NCBI GenBank assembly: GCA_938024995.1
Contig: CALJDU010000038.1
Span: 1 to 64,000, forward strand
DNA: 64,000 nucleotides
DNA from: an uncultured bacterium
GTDB taxonomy: Bacteria; Myxococcota_A; Polyangia; Polyangiales; Houyiibacteriaceae
Direction of reading: 5' to 3'
Shown: positions 46,027-56,945 of the stretch, in pieces
Layout: each line of letters opens with the position of its first letter
Numbering within the stretch: the first letter of the stretch is position 1
Made by a program: the position numbers and the translations under genes
The notes under the pieces: model-generated
The model's input: the letters and a program-made list of their open reading frames with translations, nothing else
Databases searched by the model: none
Told to the model about the DNA's origin: nothing

Positions 46027-47088
46027 CTATCGCGCGAGCCAGCGACGCGCGACGCGCGACGCGGGGATCGCGCCGCTGGGCGGGAGCGGCGCCGTAGACT
46101 TCGTCGACCAAAAGAGCGCGGGTCCCGAGCGGCGACGCGCGAGAAACGAAGCCGCCGACTTCGCGCTGTAGGTCGGGTCGAGCTTGAGCGCGTGGTCCGC
46201 GAACCTCGCGATCGCGTTCGCTCCTTCGTCGGTCGCGTGTCCATAGCCCCGCCCGAGCTGACTTCCGTCAACGCGGAGACCACCCAGCGCTTCCCGATGC
46301 GAGAGGACGAAGCGCGCGTCCCCGGTCTCTTCGCTCAGCCGTCGCGAGGTCTGCACGGCGAGACGCGCGATCCGAACCGCGCTCGTGACCGGCCACGGCG
46401 TGACGCGGACCGCGACGACCCGAGGCGCGCGCGCGAGGATCCCGAGCCGCTCCGCGACCGCGAACCCTACGACGAGCCCCGCGCTGGTACAGGTCGAACC
46501 CACACCAACGAACACGTGCGTGAACAGCGGAGCGTCGCCCCGCGCGATCTGATCGGCGACCTCGAGCCCCGCCGACACGTAACCCAGCGCGCCGAGCGGC
46601 GTCGCGCCTCCGGGCGGCATCAAGTACGTCCGCGGGGCCCGCGCGCTCCACATCCCGAGCGGGAGCGTCGACCAATGAAGGAGCGTTTTCGAGCGCGCGG
46701 CGGTCAACCGAAAGTTCTGCTTCGCGCTCTCGCTCGTCGGCTGCGGGAAGAGCAAGGCGAGCGGCGTGAGGCCTGCTCTTGGCGCGTGCATCTGCGCGGC
46801 GAGCGCGTGATTGGATCCGTACGCGCCGGTCGAGACAATGATCTTGGCCTCGCGCGCGAGCGCTTCCGCGAAGAGCACCTCGAGCGTTCGAACCTTGTTC
46901 CCGCCATAGAGAGAAGACGACAGGTCGTCCCGCTTCACGTAGCCGTCCCCGTCGTTGATCGTGTCGAGCGATTCGATCGGGGTCGGAAACTCGCCTAATC
47001 CGAGGAACGGGGCGCGCACCGGGAGCTGAAAGATCGCGCGCTCCTCGGTCAACACAGCGGGAGACTTCGCCACCCGCGCGGTCGTCAC
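46027..47088 (-). CDS. PLP-dependent enzyme, D-cysteine desulfhydrase/ACC deaminase type
   Basis: The 353-residue product starts at GTG 47088, which overlaps the SprT-like stop (GTGA). It has YVKRDDLSSSLYGGNKVRTLE, where the second Lys is the expected PLP Schiff base in this family, STGAYGSNHALA (Ser/Asn phosphate and substrate contacts), and VGVGSTCTSAGLVVGF. The C-terminal ~30 residues are basic and irregular. The reaction (beta-elimination from a D-amino acid, or ACC ring opening) is not resolved by sequence. Confidence 0.82.
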   Translation of the reverse strand: MTTARVAKSPAVLTEERAIFQLPVRAPFLGLGEFPTPIESLDTINDGDGYVKRDDLSSSLYGGNKVRTLEVLFAEALAREAKIIVSTGAYGSNHALAAQMHAPRAGLTPLALLFPQPTSESAKQNFRLTAARSKTLLHWSTLPLGMWSARAPRTYLMPPGGATPLGALGYVSAGLEVADQIARGDAPLFTHVFVGVGSTCTSAGLVVGFAVAERLGILARAPRVVAVRVTPWPVTSAVRIARLAVQTSRRLSEETGDARFVLSHREALGGLRVDGSQLGRGYGHATDEGANAIARFADHALKLDPTYSAKSAASFLARRRSGPALFWSTKSTAPLPPSGAIPASRVARRWLAR

Positions 47089-47873
47089 GCGAGCTTGCTC
47101 CTGAGCAACTTCTTCAGGTTCGCCCGCTCCCACGCGAGCGCCCGTTCGTGCTCGGCGAAGACCGCTTCGAGCCGCCGAAACTCCTTCGTGTGAAAGCGGT
47201 GCCGCCCGTTGCTCACGGTCGCGGGCAAAACGTGGTGCAGCATCTCGTGGTAGACGACCGACGCGACGAAGTACTCGGGCACCCACTCTTGATCGAGCAG
47301 CGGGTGGATGCGGATGAGCTTCTCGTCAGGGACGTAGGTCCCGAGCTGAATGGAGCGCTGACCACGACGCGGCGTCACGCGCCGCCCCCAGGTGATCTCC
47401 GCGGTGACAAGCTCAACGAAGTACTCGGCCTCAAGGCGCTGAAAAATCGCGCGGAGATCGAAGTGCTTGCCTTGTGCGACCCGTGGCGTGGTTCGGCGCT
47501 CTTTGCGGATGCTCTTTTTGTGGCGCGCGATGAAATCATCGAGCGTCTTCGACGCGACCCGAACGTGTCGATCGCGGAGATACGCGGCGAGCGCGACGAG
47601 CACGATCTCGTCGGCGTAGAGGAACATTCGATGCAAACGGAGCTCGAGCCTACCGACGGAACGCTTCGCGCTGATCATCGTGCGGCGATTATCTGTCAGC
47701 GTCACGACGACCTCTTGCCCTAAGCGATCGCTGAGCGCTTCGGCGATGGCGAACTCATTGCTCGGCTCGTCGCGATCGGCGTTTCCCGCGAGAGGCTCAG
47801 GCGCGACCGAAGAGAGCGCCGCGAGATCGCGCCGCGCGGCGTCGAAATCGAAAGCGAGCTGGGGACGGTCCAC
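47085..47873 (-). CDS. SprT-like metalloprotease-family protein
   Basis: The 262-residue product has the zinc site HEMLHH (near residue 214) and, further on, HRFHTKEFRRLE, giving the third ligand region, as in SprT/Spartan-like domains. The N-terminal half is helical. The strand segment VTAEITWGRRVTPRRGQRSIQLG matches the family. No C-terminal zinc ribbon is seen. It may process DNA-bound proteins, but a role is not established. It overlaps and probably precedes the PLP gene in one transcript. Confidence 0.85.
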   Translation of the reverse strand: MDRPQLAFDFDAARRDLAALSSVAPEPLAGNADRDEPSNEFAIAEALSDRLGQEVVVTLTDNRRTMISAKRSVGRLELRLHRMFLYADEIVLVALAAYLRDRHVRVASKTLDDFIARHKKSIRKERRTTPRVAQGKHFDLRAIFQRLEAEYFVELVTAEITWGRRVTPRRGQRSIQLGTYVPDEKLIRIHPLLDQEWVPEYFVASVVYHEMLHHVLPATVSNGRHRFHTKEFRRLEAVFAEHERALAWERANLKKLLRSKLA

Positions 47874-47966
47874 CGGTTAGTCGTAAAGGCGTCCTGATCG
47901 AGCGTCAACAAACGATGAGAGACGCGATGACTCACGTCCGATCCGTTTCGCCGTTCTTGCGTTCGC

Positions 47967-49574
47967 TCAGGGTGAGTAGCCAAGCGCTTCACACGCTCGG
48001 TTTTGCCCGTTCTGAGGGAAGCGCCGCGCCAGCTCTCCGCAGGCCGAACGCGCGCGGCTCTCGTTGTTCGCGCCGCGCGCGCACTGCATCTCCCACATCA
48101 AGATCCGCGGCGTGCGACGAGCGCGCGGCATCCGGCGCGCTTCACGAAGACAACCCGCGTGATCTCCGTTGGAGAAGAGCTCACCGAGGGAAACGCTGGC
48201 CACGAACTCCTCTTGCTGCATGGCGGTCAACATCGGCGTGGCGGCGGACGGCGTGGCGGCGGGCGGCGTGGCGGCGGGCGTCATCGCGGAAGGCGGTGGG
48301 CTCCCGGATGAGGTCATGCGGGACGACATGCCTCCTCGACGGGTTCGTCTCATGGGCGTGGGAGCGCCCGTCCTTGGCGAGTCGGGGGACGCTGCGGATG
48401 GCGGCTCAAGCACGAGGGCGGCGCTCTCAGCATCGTGGGTCTCAGCGTCGTCGGTCTCTGGCACTGGGTTCGCCTCGCGCATCGCGGTTTCGGACGGCAC
48501 GGGATCCGCGCGTTCCAAGGCGCGCGTCTCGCCCGACTCGAGAACGGGTTCTGGCTTCTCGGCGATGTCTGGCCCCGCGCGTCCAAAGAAGATCAGCGCC
48601 GCGAGACCGAGCGCCGCGATCCCCATCAAGACGCCGAGGCCTGCCAAGAGCCATGCGCGGCCCGTCGAGTTCCGTTTCTGAGGGGCCCGTATGACGGAGT
48701 CGATCGCGGGCGCGGCTCGCGTCTCTGCCAACGCGATCTCAACAACATCGCTCGGGGCTTGGCTCGTGCGGGTGAGGCGCGCAGCGAACTCGCGCGCAGA
48801 GGGCGGTCGCGCGTCCGGATCCTTGGCGAGCGCGGAGAGAACCAACGCGTCGACATGCGGGCTCACTTCGGGTCGAACCGACGACGGCGCAGGCGCGGGA
48901 TCGGTCAGCGCGCGCGCCATCATCGCCGTCGGCGTGGGCGCGGGAAACGGAACCGTGCCGGTGATCATTTCGAAGAAGAGCGCGCCCAAGGCGTACACGT
49001 CCGCGCGCTCGTCGAGGGGGAGCGCGCGCGCTTGTTCGGGCGCCATGTAGGCTGGCGTCCCGAGCGCCATTCCGGTCGCGGTGAGTCGAGTGAGGTCGGC
49101 GCGCAGCTTCGCGATCCCGAAATCGAGGAGCACCGGCCGAGTTCCCGCGCCCTCGCGACGCGCCATGAAGACGTTGCTCGGCTTGAGGTCGCGATGAAGA
49201 ACGCCGCGCTCGTGCGCGTAGCTGACCGCGTCGCAGAGCTCAGCCATGATGCCGATCGCGACGTCAGGTTCCATGGGCCCGCGCGACAGCACCTCGTCGA
49301 GCGGTTCCCCCTCAAGGTGCTCCATGACGAGAAAGGGCGCGCCGCGTTCGTCCTCGTCGAAGTCGAGCACCGAGACAATGCCGACGTGGGCGAGCGAGGC
49401 GACCGTTTCGGCTTCTCGGCGAAAGCGCTCAACGAGATCCGGCGCGTCGCCGAGGAGCACCTTGATCGCACACACACGTCCGGTTCGCCGATGACGGCCG
49501 AGAAAAACCTCGCCCATCCCACCGCGCCCGAGCATCTCGCCGGCCTCATATCGTTCGTGCGAAAACGCTGACAT
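47967..49574 (-). CDS. Membrane-anchored Ser/Thr protein kinase
   Basis: The 535-residue product has GRGGMGEVFLG (14-24), catalytic Lys in AIKVLLGD (about 38), HRDLKPSNVF, DFGIAK and APEQAR: a complete active kinase. After a Pro-rich stretch comes one transmembrane helix (WLLAGLGVLMGIAALGLAALIFF, about 310-332). A Ser/Thr/Pro/Ala-rich extracellular region with TPAATPPAATP repeats follows, then a small Cys-containing domain (CLREARRMPR..., C..ARGANN). The extracellular part may sense a signal. The kinase differs from the PEGA kinase at 5191. Confidence 0.9.
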   Translation of the reverse strand: MSAFSHERYEAGEMLGRGGMGEVFLGRHRRTGRVCAIKVLLGDAPDLVERFRREAETVASLAHVGIVSVLDFDEDERGAPFLVMEHLEGEPLDEVLSRGPMEPDVAIGIMAELCDAVSYAHERGVLHRDLKPSNVFMARREGAGTRPVLLDFGIAKLRADLTRLTATGMALGTPAYMAPEQARALPLDERADVYALGALFFEMITGTVPFPAPTPTAMMARALTDPAPAPSSVRPEVSPHVDALVLSALAKDPDARPPSAREFAARLTRTSQAPSDVVEIALAETRAAPAIDSVIRAPQKRNSTGRAWLLAGLGVLMGIAALGLAALIFFGRAGPDIAEKPEPVLESGETRALERADPVPSETAMREANPVPETDDAETHDAESAALVLEPPSAASPDSPRTGAPTPMRRTRRGGMSSRMTSSGSPPPSAMTPAATPPAATPSAATPMLTAMQQEEFVASVSLGELFSNGDHAGCLREARRMPRARRTPRILMWEMQCARGANNESRARSACGELARRFPQNGQNRACEALGYSP

Positions 49575-50296
49575 CCCAACGAGAGTAAACGACGCCCGTT
49601 TGGGGGGTTGCCAATCGACGGTCGCGACCCACGATGAAAGAGTGTCGAAGGACGCTTAAAAGGGAGCTGGGCCGACGCAAACGCGCCGACCCAGCGACCG
49701 AATCGATGCTAGTCATGCGGGCTTGAGCTAGGGACTCGAGCCAGCGATCAAACCAAGGTCAACGAAACAACGAATCCTGGGCGGAACCGAGGAGTCGCAA
49801 GTTAAGGGGCTGCAAACACAGCCGAGTGAAGCAAGCGGAGAACAAGACGCGACTCTCAAGAGCCTGGCCCGAGGGCCATATGCGCCAATAAGTAAGCTCA
49901 AATCTGCAAGTTCAAGAACAAACCGGATGACCGATTTGTTGGGTTACTAAGCGAAGCAGAGTTTCAAGGCAAGGATGACGAGCACAAATGCCGGGCAGGG
50001 CAGTCAGCAACGTCACCTAGAGGGTTTGCAACTCGGGTGCCACTTTGTCAGCGAATCGTAAGCTCTTTCGTAAACCACTGAAATGCTGTCGTTTTTCGCA
50101 TTCGACGCGTGAGTCTGTGTTCTGGAGGTAGCTGACCAGGTCGACATGAGCGCCCCGTCGAGCCGGGATCCACGACATCCATGTCAGGGCACCGACCTCC
50201 GGATGACAGATCTCGTCGCATTGTCTCATCGGTCTTGCCGCCGCGGCTCTCGTTGGCGTCGCTTTCCACTCCGCTTTGAGGCAACGTTTGACGGCC
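49575..50296. other. Long lower-GC non-coding stretch
   Basis: About 720 bases with no convincing frame on either strand. Base composition is visibly more A/T-rich than the neighbouring genes, especially near 49860-50100. I see hairpin-capable segments: TGGCC-CGAG-GGCCA near 49863-49878, GGCTG/CAGCC near 49807-49823, and an imperfect CTGGG.../...CCCAG pair near 49666-49693. A structured RNA is possible. I found no tmRNA, RNase P or SRP RNA signature. Confidence 0.5.
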
Positions 50297-50692
50297 ATGC
50301 CGCATCCACCCCACCGATCGACGCTGTTTCTGGCGTTCGGAATCGCGATGTTGGCGGCATGCGGAACGCTTGGGGACGATCTCCGGCGCGCGCAGGCCAA
50401 CTATGACGAGGCTCGCTATGAGAACGCCTCCGTCTGGCTGGACGTCATCACAGACCAAGAAGGACGCCTAAACGAAGCACAGCGCGCGCGGTTCTACTTT
50501 CTCCGAGGAATGACCGCCTATCGACTCGATCAGCGAGACGAAGCGTTCTACTTCCTGCGGCTCACACAGGCAGCTGCCGGCGAAAACGCGACAGGATTGA
50601 CCGGTCCACAGACGGAAGCGATGCGCCGCGCGTTGACCGACCTCACACCGACGACCGCGACACATCGCGCACGTCCGCCCGACGCGTTCTAG
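50297..50692 (+). CDS. Small lipoprotein with TPR-like helices
   Basis: The 131-residue product starts at ATG 50297 (an upstream TTG is possible). The signal has lipobox MLAAC. The mature part is helical, with an ANYDEARYENASVWLDVI then ARFYFLRGMTAYRLDQRDEAFYFL pattern, two TPR-like helical hairpins. It may be a scaffold or BamD-like helper on the envelope. No family named. Confidence 0.72.
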   Translation: MPHPPHRSTLFLAFGIAMLAACGTLGDDLRRAQANYDEARYENASVWLDVITDQEGRLNEAQRARFYFLRGMTAYRLDQRDEAFYFLRLTQAAAGENATGLTGPQTEAMRRALTDLTPTTATHRARPPDAF

Positions 50693-50733
50693 CGACGCCA
50701 TCCACCTCGGTCGCGATCAGAACCCTTAAGTGA

Positions 50734-50762
50734 GAAAAGCGCCCTTTTGAGGCGCTCTTCGA
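50734..50762. terminator. Bidirectional terminator between convergent genes
   Basis: AGCGCC (50738-50743) pairs with GGCGCT (50751-50756) around CTTTTGA, flanked by GAAAA on the left and CTTC on the right; it sits between the two convergent stops. Confidence 0.6.
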
Positions 50763-50773
50763 GATTCAGCCGA

Positions 50774-50983
50774 TTAGGCCGGCGGAGGCTCACTGTCACG
50801 ACGAGCTCGCTGTAGCTCGTCTTTCGTGTGGAGTTTCCGTTTCTTCAGCTCGGCCCGCTCGGTTTGTTCTTCAGACGTTAGGAACGTTCGAGAGTCGAGA
50901 TTGGACACTTGCTCTTTCAGAGCGGCGTGCTTCTTCTCAAGATGGTTGATCTGCTTCTCGATTTTGAGCGACGAGCGAGCCAT
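50774..50983 (-). CDS. YdcH-like (DUF465) small coiled-coil protein
   Basis: The 69-residue product begins MARSSLKIEKQI and has the DUF465 pattern: LEKKHAALKEQVSNLDSR, then SEEQTERAELKKRKLHTKDEL, a short helical hairpin. Family members are small cytoplasmic proteins, often abundant, with unknown function. The ATG at 50983 is taken over a TTG 12 bases upstream. Confidence 0.85.
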   Translation of the reverse strand: MARSSLKIEKQINHLEKKHAALKEQVSNLDSRTFLTSEEQTERAELKKRKLHTKDELQRARRDSEPPPA

Positions 50984-51310
50984 GGCACCTCCCAAGCGGG
51001 ATTTTGGATGAGTTGTCAGTCTTGTCTAAGCCGGCGTTGAACGGGATCTAAGGTGGTCAGAGACCACGCGGAAATTTCCGCGCTTCGTTAATAATAGGGC
51101 AGATCGCCCTCTCTGATCAATCCCACGGCCCCAATTCACCTATTTTTTCAACAGGTTCGAGAGCGCGAGACACAGGCTAAGGTCTTATGAGACAATGCGC
51201 GCGCGCTACGTTGGGAACCTTCCATCGTGGCGTTTTTGCGACATGAATAGACGACCCTCGCGGCGCGTTTCATATCTGTCGCCCGCTTGAGTGGGCCCTT
51301 CGGAGCAATC
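50984..51310. other. Intergenic region with three adjacent hairpins
   Basis: About 327 bases without a gene between divergently arranged ydcH-like and lolA genes. Three short hairpins stand in a row: GTGGTC-AGA-GACCAC (51053-51067), the perfect 14-bp palindrome GCGGAAATTTCCGC (51068-51081), and AGGGC-AGATC-GCCCT (51096-51110). This is more A/T-rich than the coding DNA and likely holds promoters for both genes. Confidence 0.6.
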
Positions 51311-52063
51311 ATGACCTCGCGCACTTTCCTGGCATCCCTAGCAGCGCTGCTCGTCGCAGTGAGCACCACGCTCGTCGCCTCAGCACAAAACGAGGGCGAC
51401 AACGCGACCTCCATGACCGGGCAACCTGCCGCGCCGCCGCCAACTCGCAACGCACGCGAGGTCGCCGCGCTCGTCCAGTCCTTTTACGACCAGACCACCT
51501 CGTTCCGCGCGAACTTCCATCAAACGCAGTTCACGAAGCTCTACAACCGTTACGAGCGCGCTCGTGGCGAGGTCGTGTTCAAGAAGCCCGGCAAGATGCG
51601 CTTCGACTACGACCGTCCCAACGGACAGGTCTTCGTCAGCGATGGTGAGCGTCTCACGATCTATCAGCCGCCGGACGAGGGCGAGCAAAACGGTCAACTG
51701 ATCGAGCGTGAGATCAGCGAAGACCAGCTCCCGCTCGCGTTCTCGTTTCTGACCGGGACCGGTCGGCTCGATCGTGACTTTCAGTTGCGGCTCCTCGACC
51801 CACAGCGCGAAGGATTCGAAGACGGTTACGTCCTTGAGCTGCGCCCGCGCGAAGCGACGCCGCAGTACGACCGCGTGGTCTTCTTTGTTCGCGTGGTCTC
51901 TCGTGGTGGCCGCAACGCTGGCGTCATCCAGCGCGTCCTCATCGTCGACTCGCAAGGGAACCGCAACCGCTTCGACTTCCGGAACATGCAGTTCAATCGC
52001 GACGTCGCGGACGACCGCTTCCGTTTCCGAGCGCCCGAAGGCTCGCGGCGCGTTAGGCCGTAA
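51311..52063 (+). CDS. lolA: Outer-membrane lipoprotein carrier protein (LolA-like)
   Basis: The 250-residue product has a signal peptide (ending SAQ). The LolA domain follows: FYDQTTSFRANFHQTQF, RARGEVVFKKPGKMRFDY, ..GQVFVSDGERLTIYQP, and a C-terminal QFNRDVADDRFRFRAP. LolA ferries lipoproteins through the periplasm to LolB or the outer membrane. The start at 51311 follows GGAGCAATC. It is followed 40 bases later by glycosyltransferases. Confidence 0.9.
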   Translation: MTSRTFLASLAALLVAVSTTLVASAQNEGDNATSMTGQPAAPPPTRNAREVAALVQSFYDQTTSFRANFHQTQFTKLYNRYERARGEVVFKKPGKMRFDYDRPNGQVFVSDGERLTIYQPPDEGEQNGQLIEREISEDQLPLAFSFLTGTGRLDRDFQLRLLDPQREGFEDGYVLELRPREATPQYDRVVFFVRVVSRGGRNAGVIQRVLIVDSQGNRNRFDFRNMQFNRDVADDRFRFRAPEGSRRVRP

Positions 52064-52102
52064 AGGCTGGCGCCTCGGCGACCTCCCGAGTACACGTTGC
52101 TC

Positions 52103-52837
52103 ATGCGCAAACAGGCGCACATCGCGGTCATCGTCCCCGCGTTCAACGAACGGAACCTCATTGCGCAGACGCTCGCGCAGGTTCCCTCGCGCGTGGACCG
52201 CATTGTGGTCGTGGACGACGGGAGCTCGGACGACACCGCAGCGGTCGCGCGGACGGTGGACGATCCGCGTGTCATCGTCGTGCAACATGAAGAGAACCGC
52301 GGCGTGGGAGCCGCGCTGACGACCGGATACCGAGCGTGCTTCGAGGCAGGCGCTGAGGTCGCGGTCGTGATGGCGGGCGACGGACAGATGCACCCCGACG
52401 ACTTCGACGCGCTGGTCTCACCGGTCCTCTCCGGCGAGGTCGACTACGCGAAGGGCGATCGCTTGAGCTGGCCCGGCGCTCGCGACGTGATGCCGCCCAT
52501 GCGCTGGCTCGGGAACCACGTGCTCTCTTCACTCACCCGGCTGGCGTTGGGTTCGCCGGTGCGAGACTCGCAGTGCGGATACACCGCGCTCCGCCGAAGC
52601 GCCGCCGCGCGAATCGATCTCGACGCGCTCTGGCCACGGTACGGCTATCCGAACGACCTCATCGCGCGGCTCCTCGAGCGCGGTTGCCGCGTTCGGGACG
52701 TCGCCGTGCGGCCCGTCTACGCAGAAGAGAAGAGCGGGATCGGCTGGCGCCACGCGCTCGTCGTGATCCCGTTCGTCCTGACGCGCGCGCTCGCTCGCCG
52801 CGCCAAGCGTCCGCTGCGCGACCCCGCGCGCGTCTAA
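52103..52837 (+). CDS. Family 2 glycosyltransferase
   Basis: The 244-residue product has a GT2 fold: IVPAFNERNLIAQTL, VVDDGSSDDT (DxD-like donor site), HEENRGVGAALTTGY, VMAGDGQMHPDDF, and a C-terminal helical part with DSQCGYTALRR. It resembles DPM1/polyprenyl-phosphate transferases but lacks the multi-span tail, having only one late hydrophobic stretch. The ATG at 52103 is preferred over a TTG six bases upstream. Precedes a GT4 gene. Confidence 0.88.
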   Translation: MRKQAHIAVIVPAFNERNLIAQTLAQVPSRVDRIVVVDDGSSDDTAAVARTVDDPRVIVVQHEENRGVGAALTTGYRACFEAGAEVAVVMAGDGQMHPDDFDALVSPVLSGEVDYAKGDRLSWPGARDVMPPMRWLGNHVLSSLTRLALGSPVRDSQCGYTALRRSAAARIDLDALWPRYGYPNDLIARLLERGCRVRDVAVRPVYAEEKSGIGWRHALVVIPFVLTRALARRAKRPLRDPARV

Positions 52838-52843
52838 GCCACC

Positions 52844-53942
52844 GTGCGAGTCCTGATGCTCAGCACGGGGTTCCCGGTGAACGAAGCCGATCACTGTGCC
52901 TCTTTCGTGCGCGGAAGCGCAAAAGCCCTCATCAAGCGTGGACACCTCGTTCACGTGGTCGCGCCTTCCCGGCGGGCGCGTGACGAGCTCTCCATCCCGA
53001 TCACGCGGGTGCGCTACGCCCCCCGCTCCTTGGAGCGCACGTTTCATGGGGCCGGCGTCCCCGACAACGTCCGTGATCCTCGCGCTTGGCTCGGCCTCGG
53101 CACCTTTCCGCTCGCCCTCTCCCGCGCCGCCCGCGACGTCGCAGCGCGCTTCCGACCGGAAGTGGTCGTCAGTCACTTCGGGGTCCCCTGCGCCCTCGCC
53201 GCTCCCCGCGGCGTCCGCCAGCTCGTGGTCTGGCACTCCGCGGACGTCCACCTCGCTTCGCGCTTCCCCGCGCTCGCCGAGAGAGCACTCCGCGCGGGGG
53301 ACCGCCACTGGTTCGTGAGCGAGGATAAGCGCGCGCTCCTCGGGAGGCGCGAGGACGACGTGGTCTGCCCGATGGGCTTCGCGCCCGTGCCGCGCTTGGA
53401 TCGAGCCGAGGCCAAGCGCGCCTTGAGGGTATCGAAATTCTGCGCGCTGACCCTCTCCCGGCTCGTGCCGATCAAGAACGTTGGCCTCGCGATCGACGCC
53501 GTCGCGAAGAGCGGTCACACCCTCTTGGTCGCGGGAGACGGAACCGAGCGCGCGCACCTCGAGAAGCGCGCCTTGGCGAGGTGCGCCGACGTACGCTTCC
53601 TCGGACACGTCTCAGGTCATCGCAAAGCGCTCGCGCTCTCCGCGGCCGATGCGTTAGTGCTCCCGTCGAAAGAGGTGCGGGGCCGCGCAGAGGGGGCCCC
53701 GATCGCGCTCCTGGAAGCGATGAGCGCTGCGCTCCCGGCCGTGTTTACGGGCTACGGCGGAGACGATGCGCTCGCGGTGGGGATCCGCGCGCGCACGGCG
53801 AACGAAATCGCGCGCGCGCTAAAGCGGCTGGAGCGAGACGAAGGCGAAAGAACAACCCTCGGCCAACACGCGCGCCTGACTTCCGGCAGGTACACCTGGG
53901 ACGTGGTCGGTGAACGGATGTCGGCCTTGATTCGCGCGCTCG

Positions 53943-53956
<14 letters not shown>
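52844..53956 (+). CDS. Family 4 glycosyltransferase
   Basis: The 370-residue product has a GT-B fold: N-terminal MLSTGFPVNE....SFVRGSAKAL, C-terminal LSRLVPIKNVGLAIDA and LVAGDGTERAHLE, FLGHV, and the nucleotide-binding EGAPIALLEAMSAALP motif. It transfers a sugar onto an acceptor in surface glycan synthesis. GTG start. Its 3' end overlaps the glmS 3' end by 14 bases (convergent). Confidence 0.9.
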
Positions 53957-55766
<1,810 letters not shown>

Positions 55767-55972
55767 GGTCTATTTCCTAAGGTCTCGGCCCCGTCGCGAG
55801 TCGCCCGGTGGCGTCGATCGACGATAGCACCGCGCGGCAGTCGGAACCCGTGGGAGCGCGCCGCTGTTCCCAGAACCACCTCGAAGGACGAATGCCACCT
55901 CGGTTTGATGCCGAAAGGCGGACAGACGTTCAAGCGCTTGGAACAGACCGCGTCCGGGTCGGCGAGAAGCCC

Positions 55973-56584
55973 CTAAATGTTCTTCCGGCCATCGAGCGCG
56001 CGACCCAGGGTGACCTGATCCGTGAACTCAAGCTCGCCCCCATGCGGCACGCCGCTCGCGATCCGCGTGACCTTGAGGCCGTCCACGTCGCGCAGGATCT
56101 CCGAGATGTAGAGCGCGGTCGCCTCCCCCTCTACGTTGAGCGGGGTGGCCACGATCACCTCTTCCATGCCGTCGAGACAGCGCGACTTGAGGAGATCAAA
56201 GGGGAGCGAGTCCGGGCCCACGCCATCGAGCGGCGCGATCAAGCCATGCAAGACGTGATAGCGACCGCGGTAACCCGAGCGCTCGAGCGCGACGAGATCC
56301 GGGACACGCGCGACCACGCAGAGCGAGCGTGGATCTCGCTTTAGGTCGAGGCACACCGCGCACTTTTCTTTCGCGCCGAAGTTGCCGCACACTGAGCACC
56401 GCTTCACGCGCTCATGGATCGTCTCGAGCGATTTCCCGAGCGCGACCGCGAAGTGAGGCTCCTTCGCGAGGACAAAGAACGCGAGCCGCGCAGCCGTACG
56501 CTCGCCGATGCCAGGCAGCCGCGCGAAGAGCTCGATGAGCTCGGCGATCGGGTCCTTCTCGGCGCCGCGATCACCGAGCAGCAC
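55973..56584 (-). CDS. recR: Recombination protein RecR
   Basis: The 203-residue product has the RecR order: IAELIELFARLPGIGERTAARLAF (HhH), the zinc finger CSVCGNFGAKEKCAVC, TOPRIM-like VVARVPDLVALERSG, and a C-terminal T.IASGVPHGGELEFTD. Acts with RecFO in gap repair. The GTG at 56584 is chosen because GGAGGA lies 6 bases upstream (56591-56596); an in-frame GTG at 56602 would place that site inside the gene. Third gene of dnaX-ybaB-recR. Confidence 0.95.
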   Translation of the reverse strand: MLLGDRGAEKDPIAELIELFARLPGIGERTAARLAFFVLAKEPHFAVALGKSLETIHERVKRCSVCGNFGAKEKCAVCLDLKRDPRSLCVVARVPDLVALERSGYRGRYHVLHGLIAPLDGVGPDSLPFDLLKSRCLDGMEEVIVATPLNVEGEATALYISEILRDVDGLKVTRIASGVPHGGELEFTDQVTLGRALDGRKNI

Positions 56585-56617
56585 GACGGCTCCTCCGAGC
56601 ACAGGTCGGCATCGTGA

Positions 56618-56941
56618 TCAGGTCAGGCCTGGGATCTTCAAGCCGCCGGTCACGGACTCAAGCTCACCGTCGACGTGCTCACGCGCTTGCTTGAGCGCCG
56701 CGTTGGTCGCCGCGACGACCATGTCTTGCACCATCTCCAGGCCCTCGCTCTCGAGGAACTCCTTGTCGATCGTGACGGCGAGGAGCTCGGCTCCCCCGTT
56801 GACCTTGACCATGACCTTGTCATTGCCGGCGCCCGCCTCGAACTCTTCAGTCTCGAGCTCCTTGCGGCGCTTCTCGATCTTGCGCTGCATCCGGCTCGCT
56901 TGCCGCATGAGCTCAGCCATTCCTCCGCGAAACTTTGCCAT
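56618..56941 (-). CDS. ybaB: YbaB/EbfC nucleoid-associated protein
   Basis: The 107-residue product begins MAKFRGGMAELMRQASRMQ, followed by a helical KIEKRRKELE and the GNDKVMVKVNGGAELLAVTID core. It binds DNA as a dimer. It lies between dnaX and recR, the usual order, with 4 bases to dnaX. Confidence 0.95.
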   Translation of the reverse strand: MAKFRGGMAELMRQASRMQRKIEKRRKELETEEFEAGAGNDKVMVKVNGGAELLAVTIDKEFLESEGLEMVQDMVVAATNAALKQAREHVDGELESVTGGLKIPGLT

Positions 56942-56945
56942 TCTC

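Noticed and set aside
49575..50296. tmRNA, RNase P RNA or SRP RNA
   Set aside because: None of their hallmark sequences (tmRNA tRNA-like ends, RNase P conserved core, SRP loop motif) was found.
55767..55972. glmS riboswitch/ribozyme
   Set aside because: No glmS ribozyme core was recognisable upstream of the start; that element is typical of Gram-positive bacteria.
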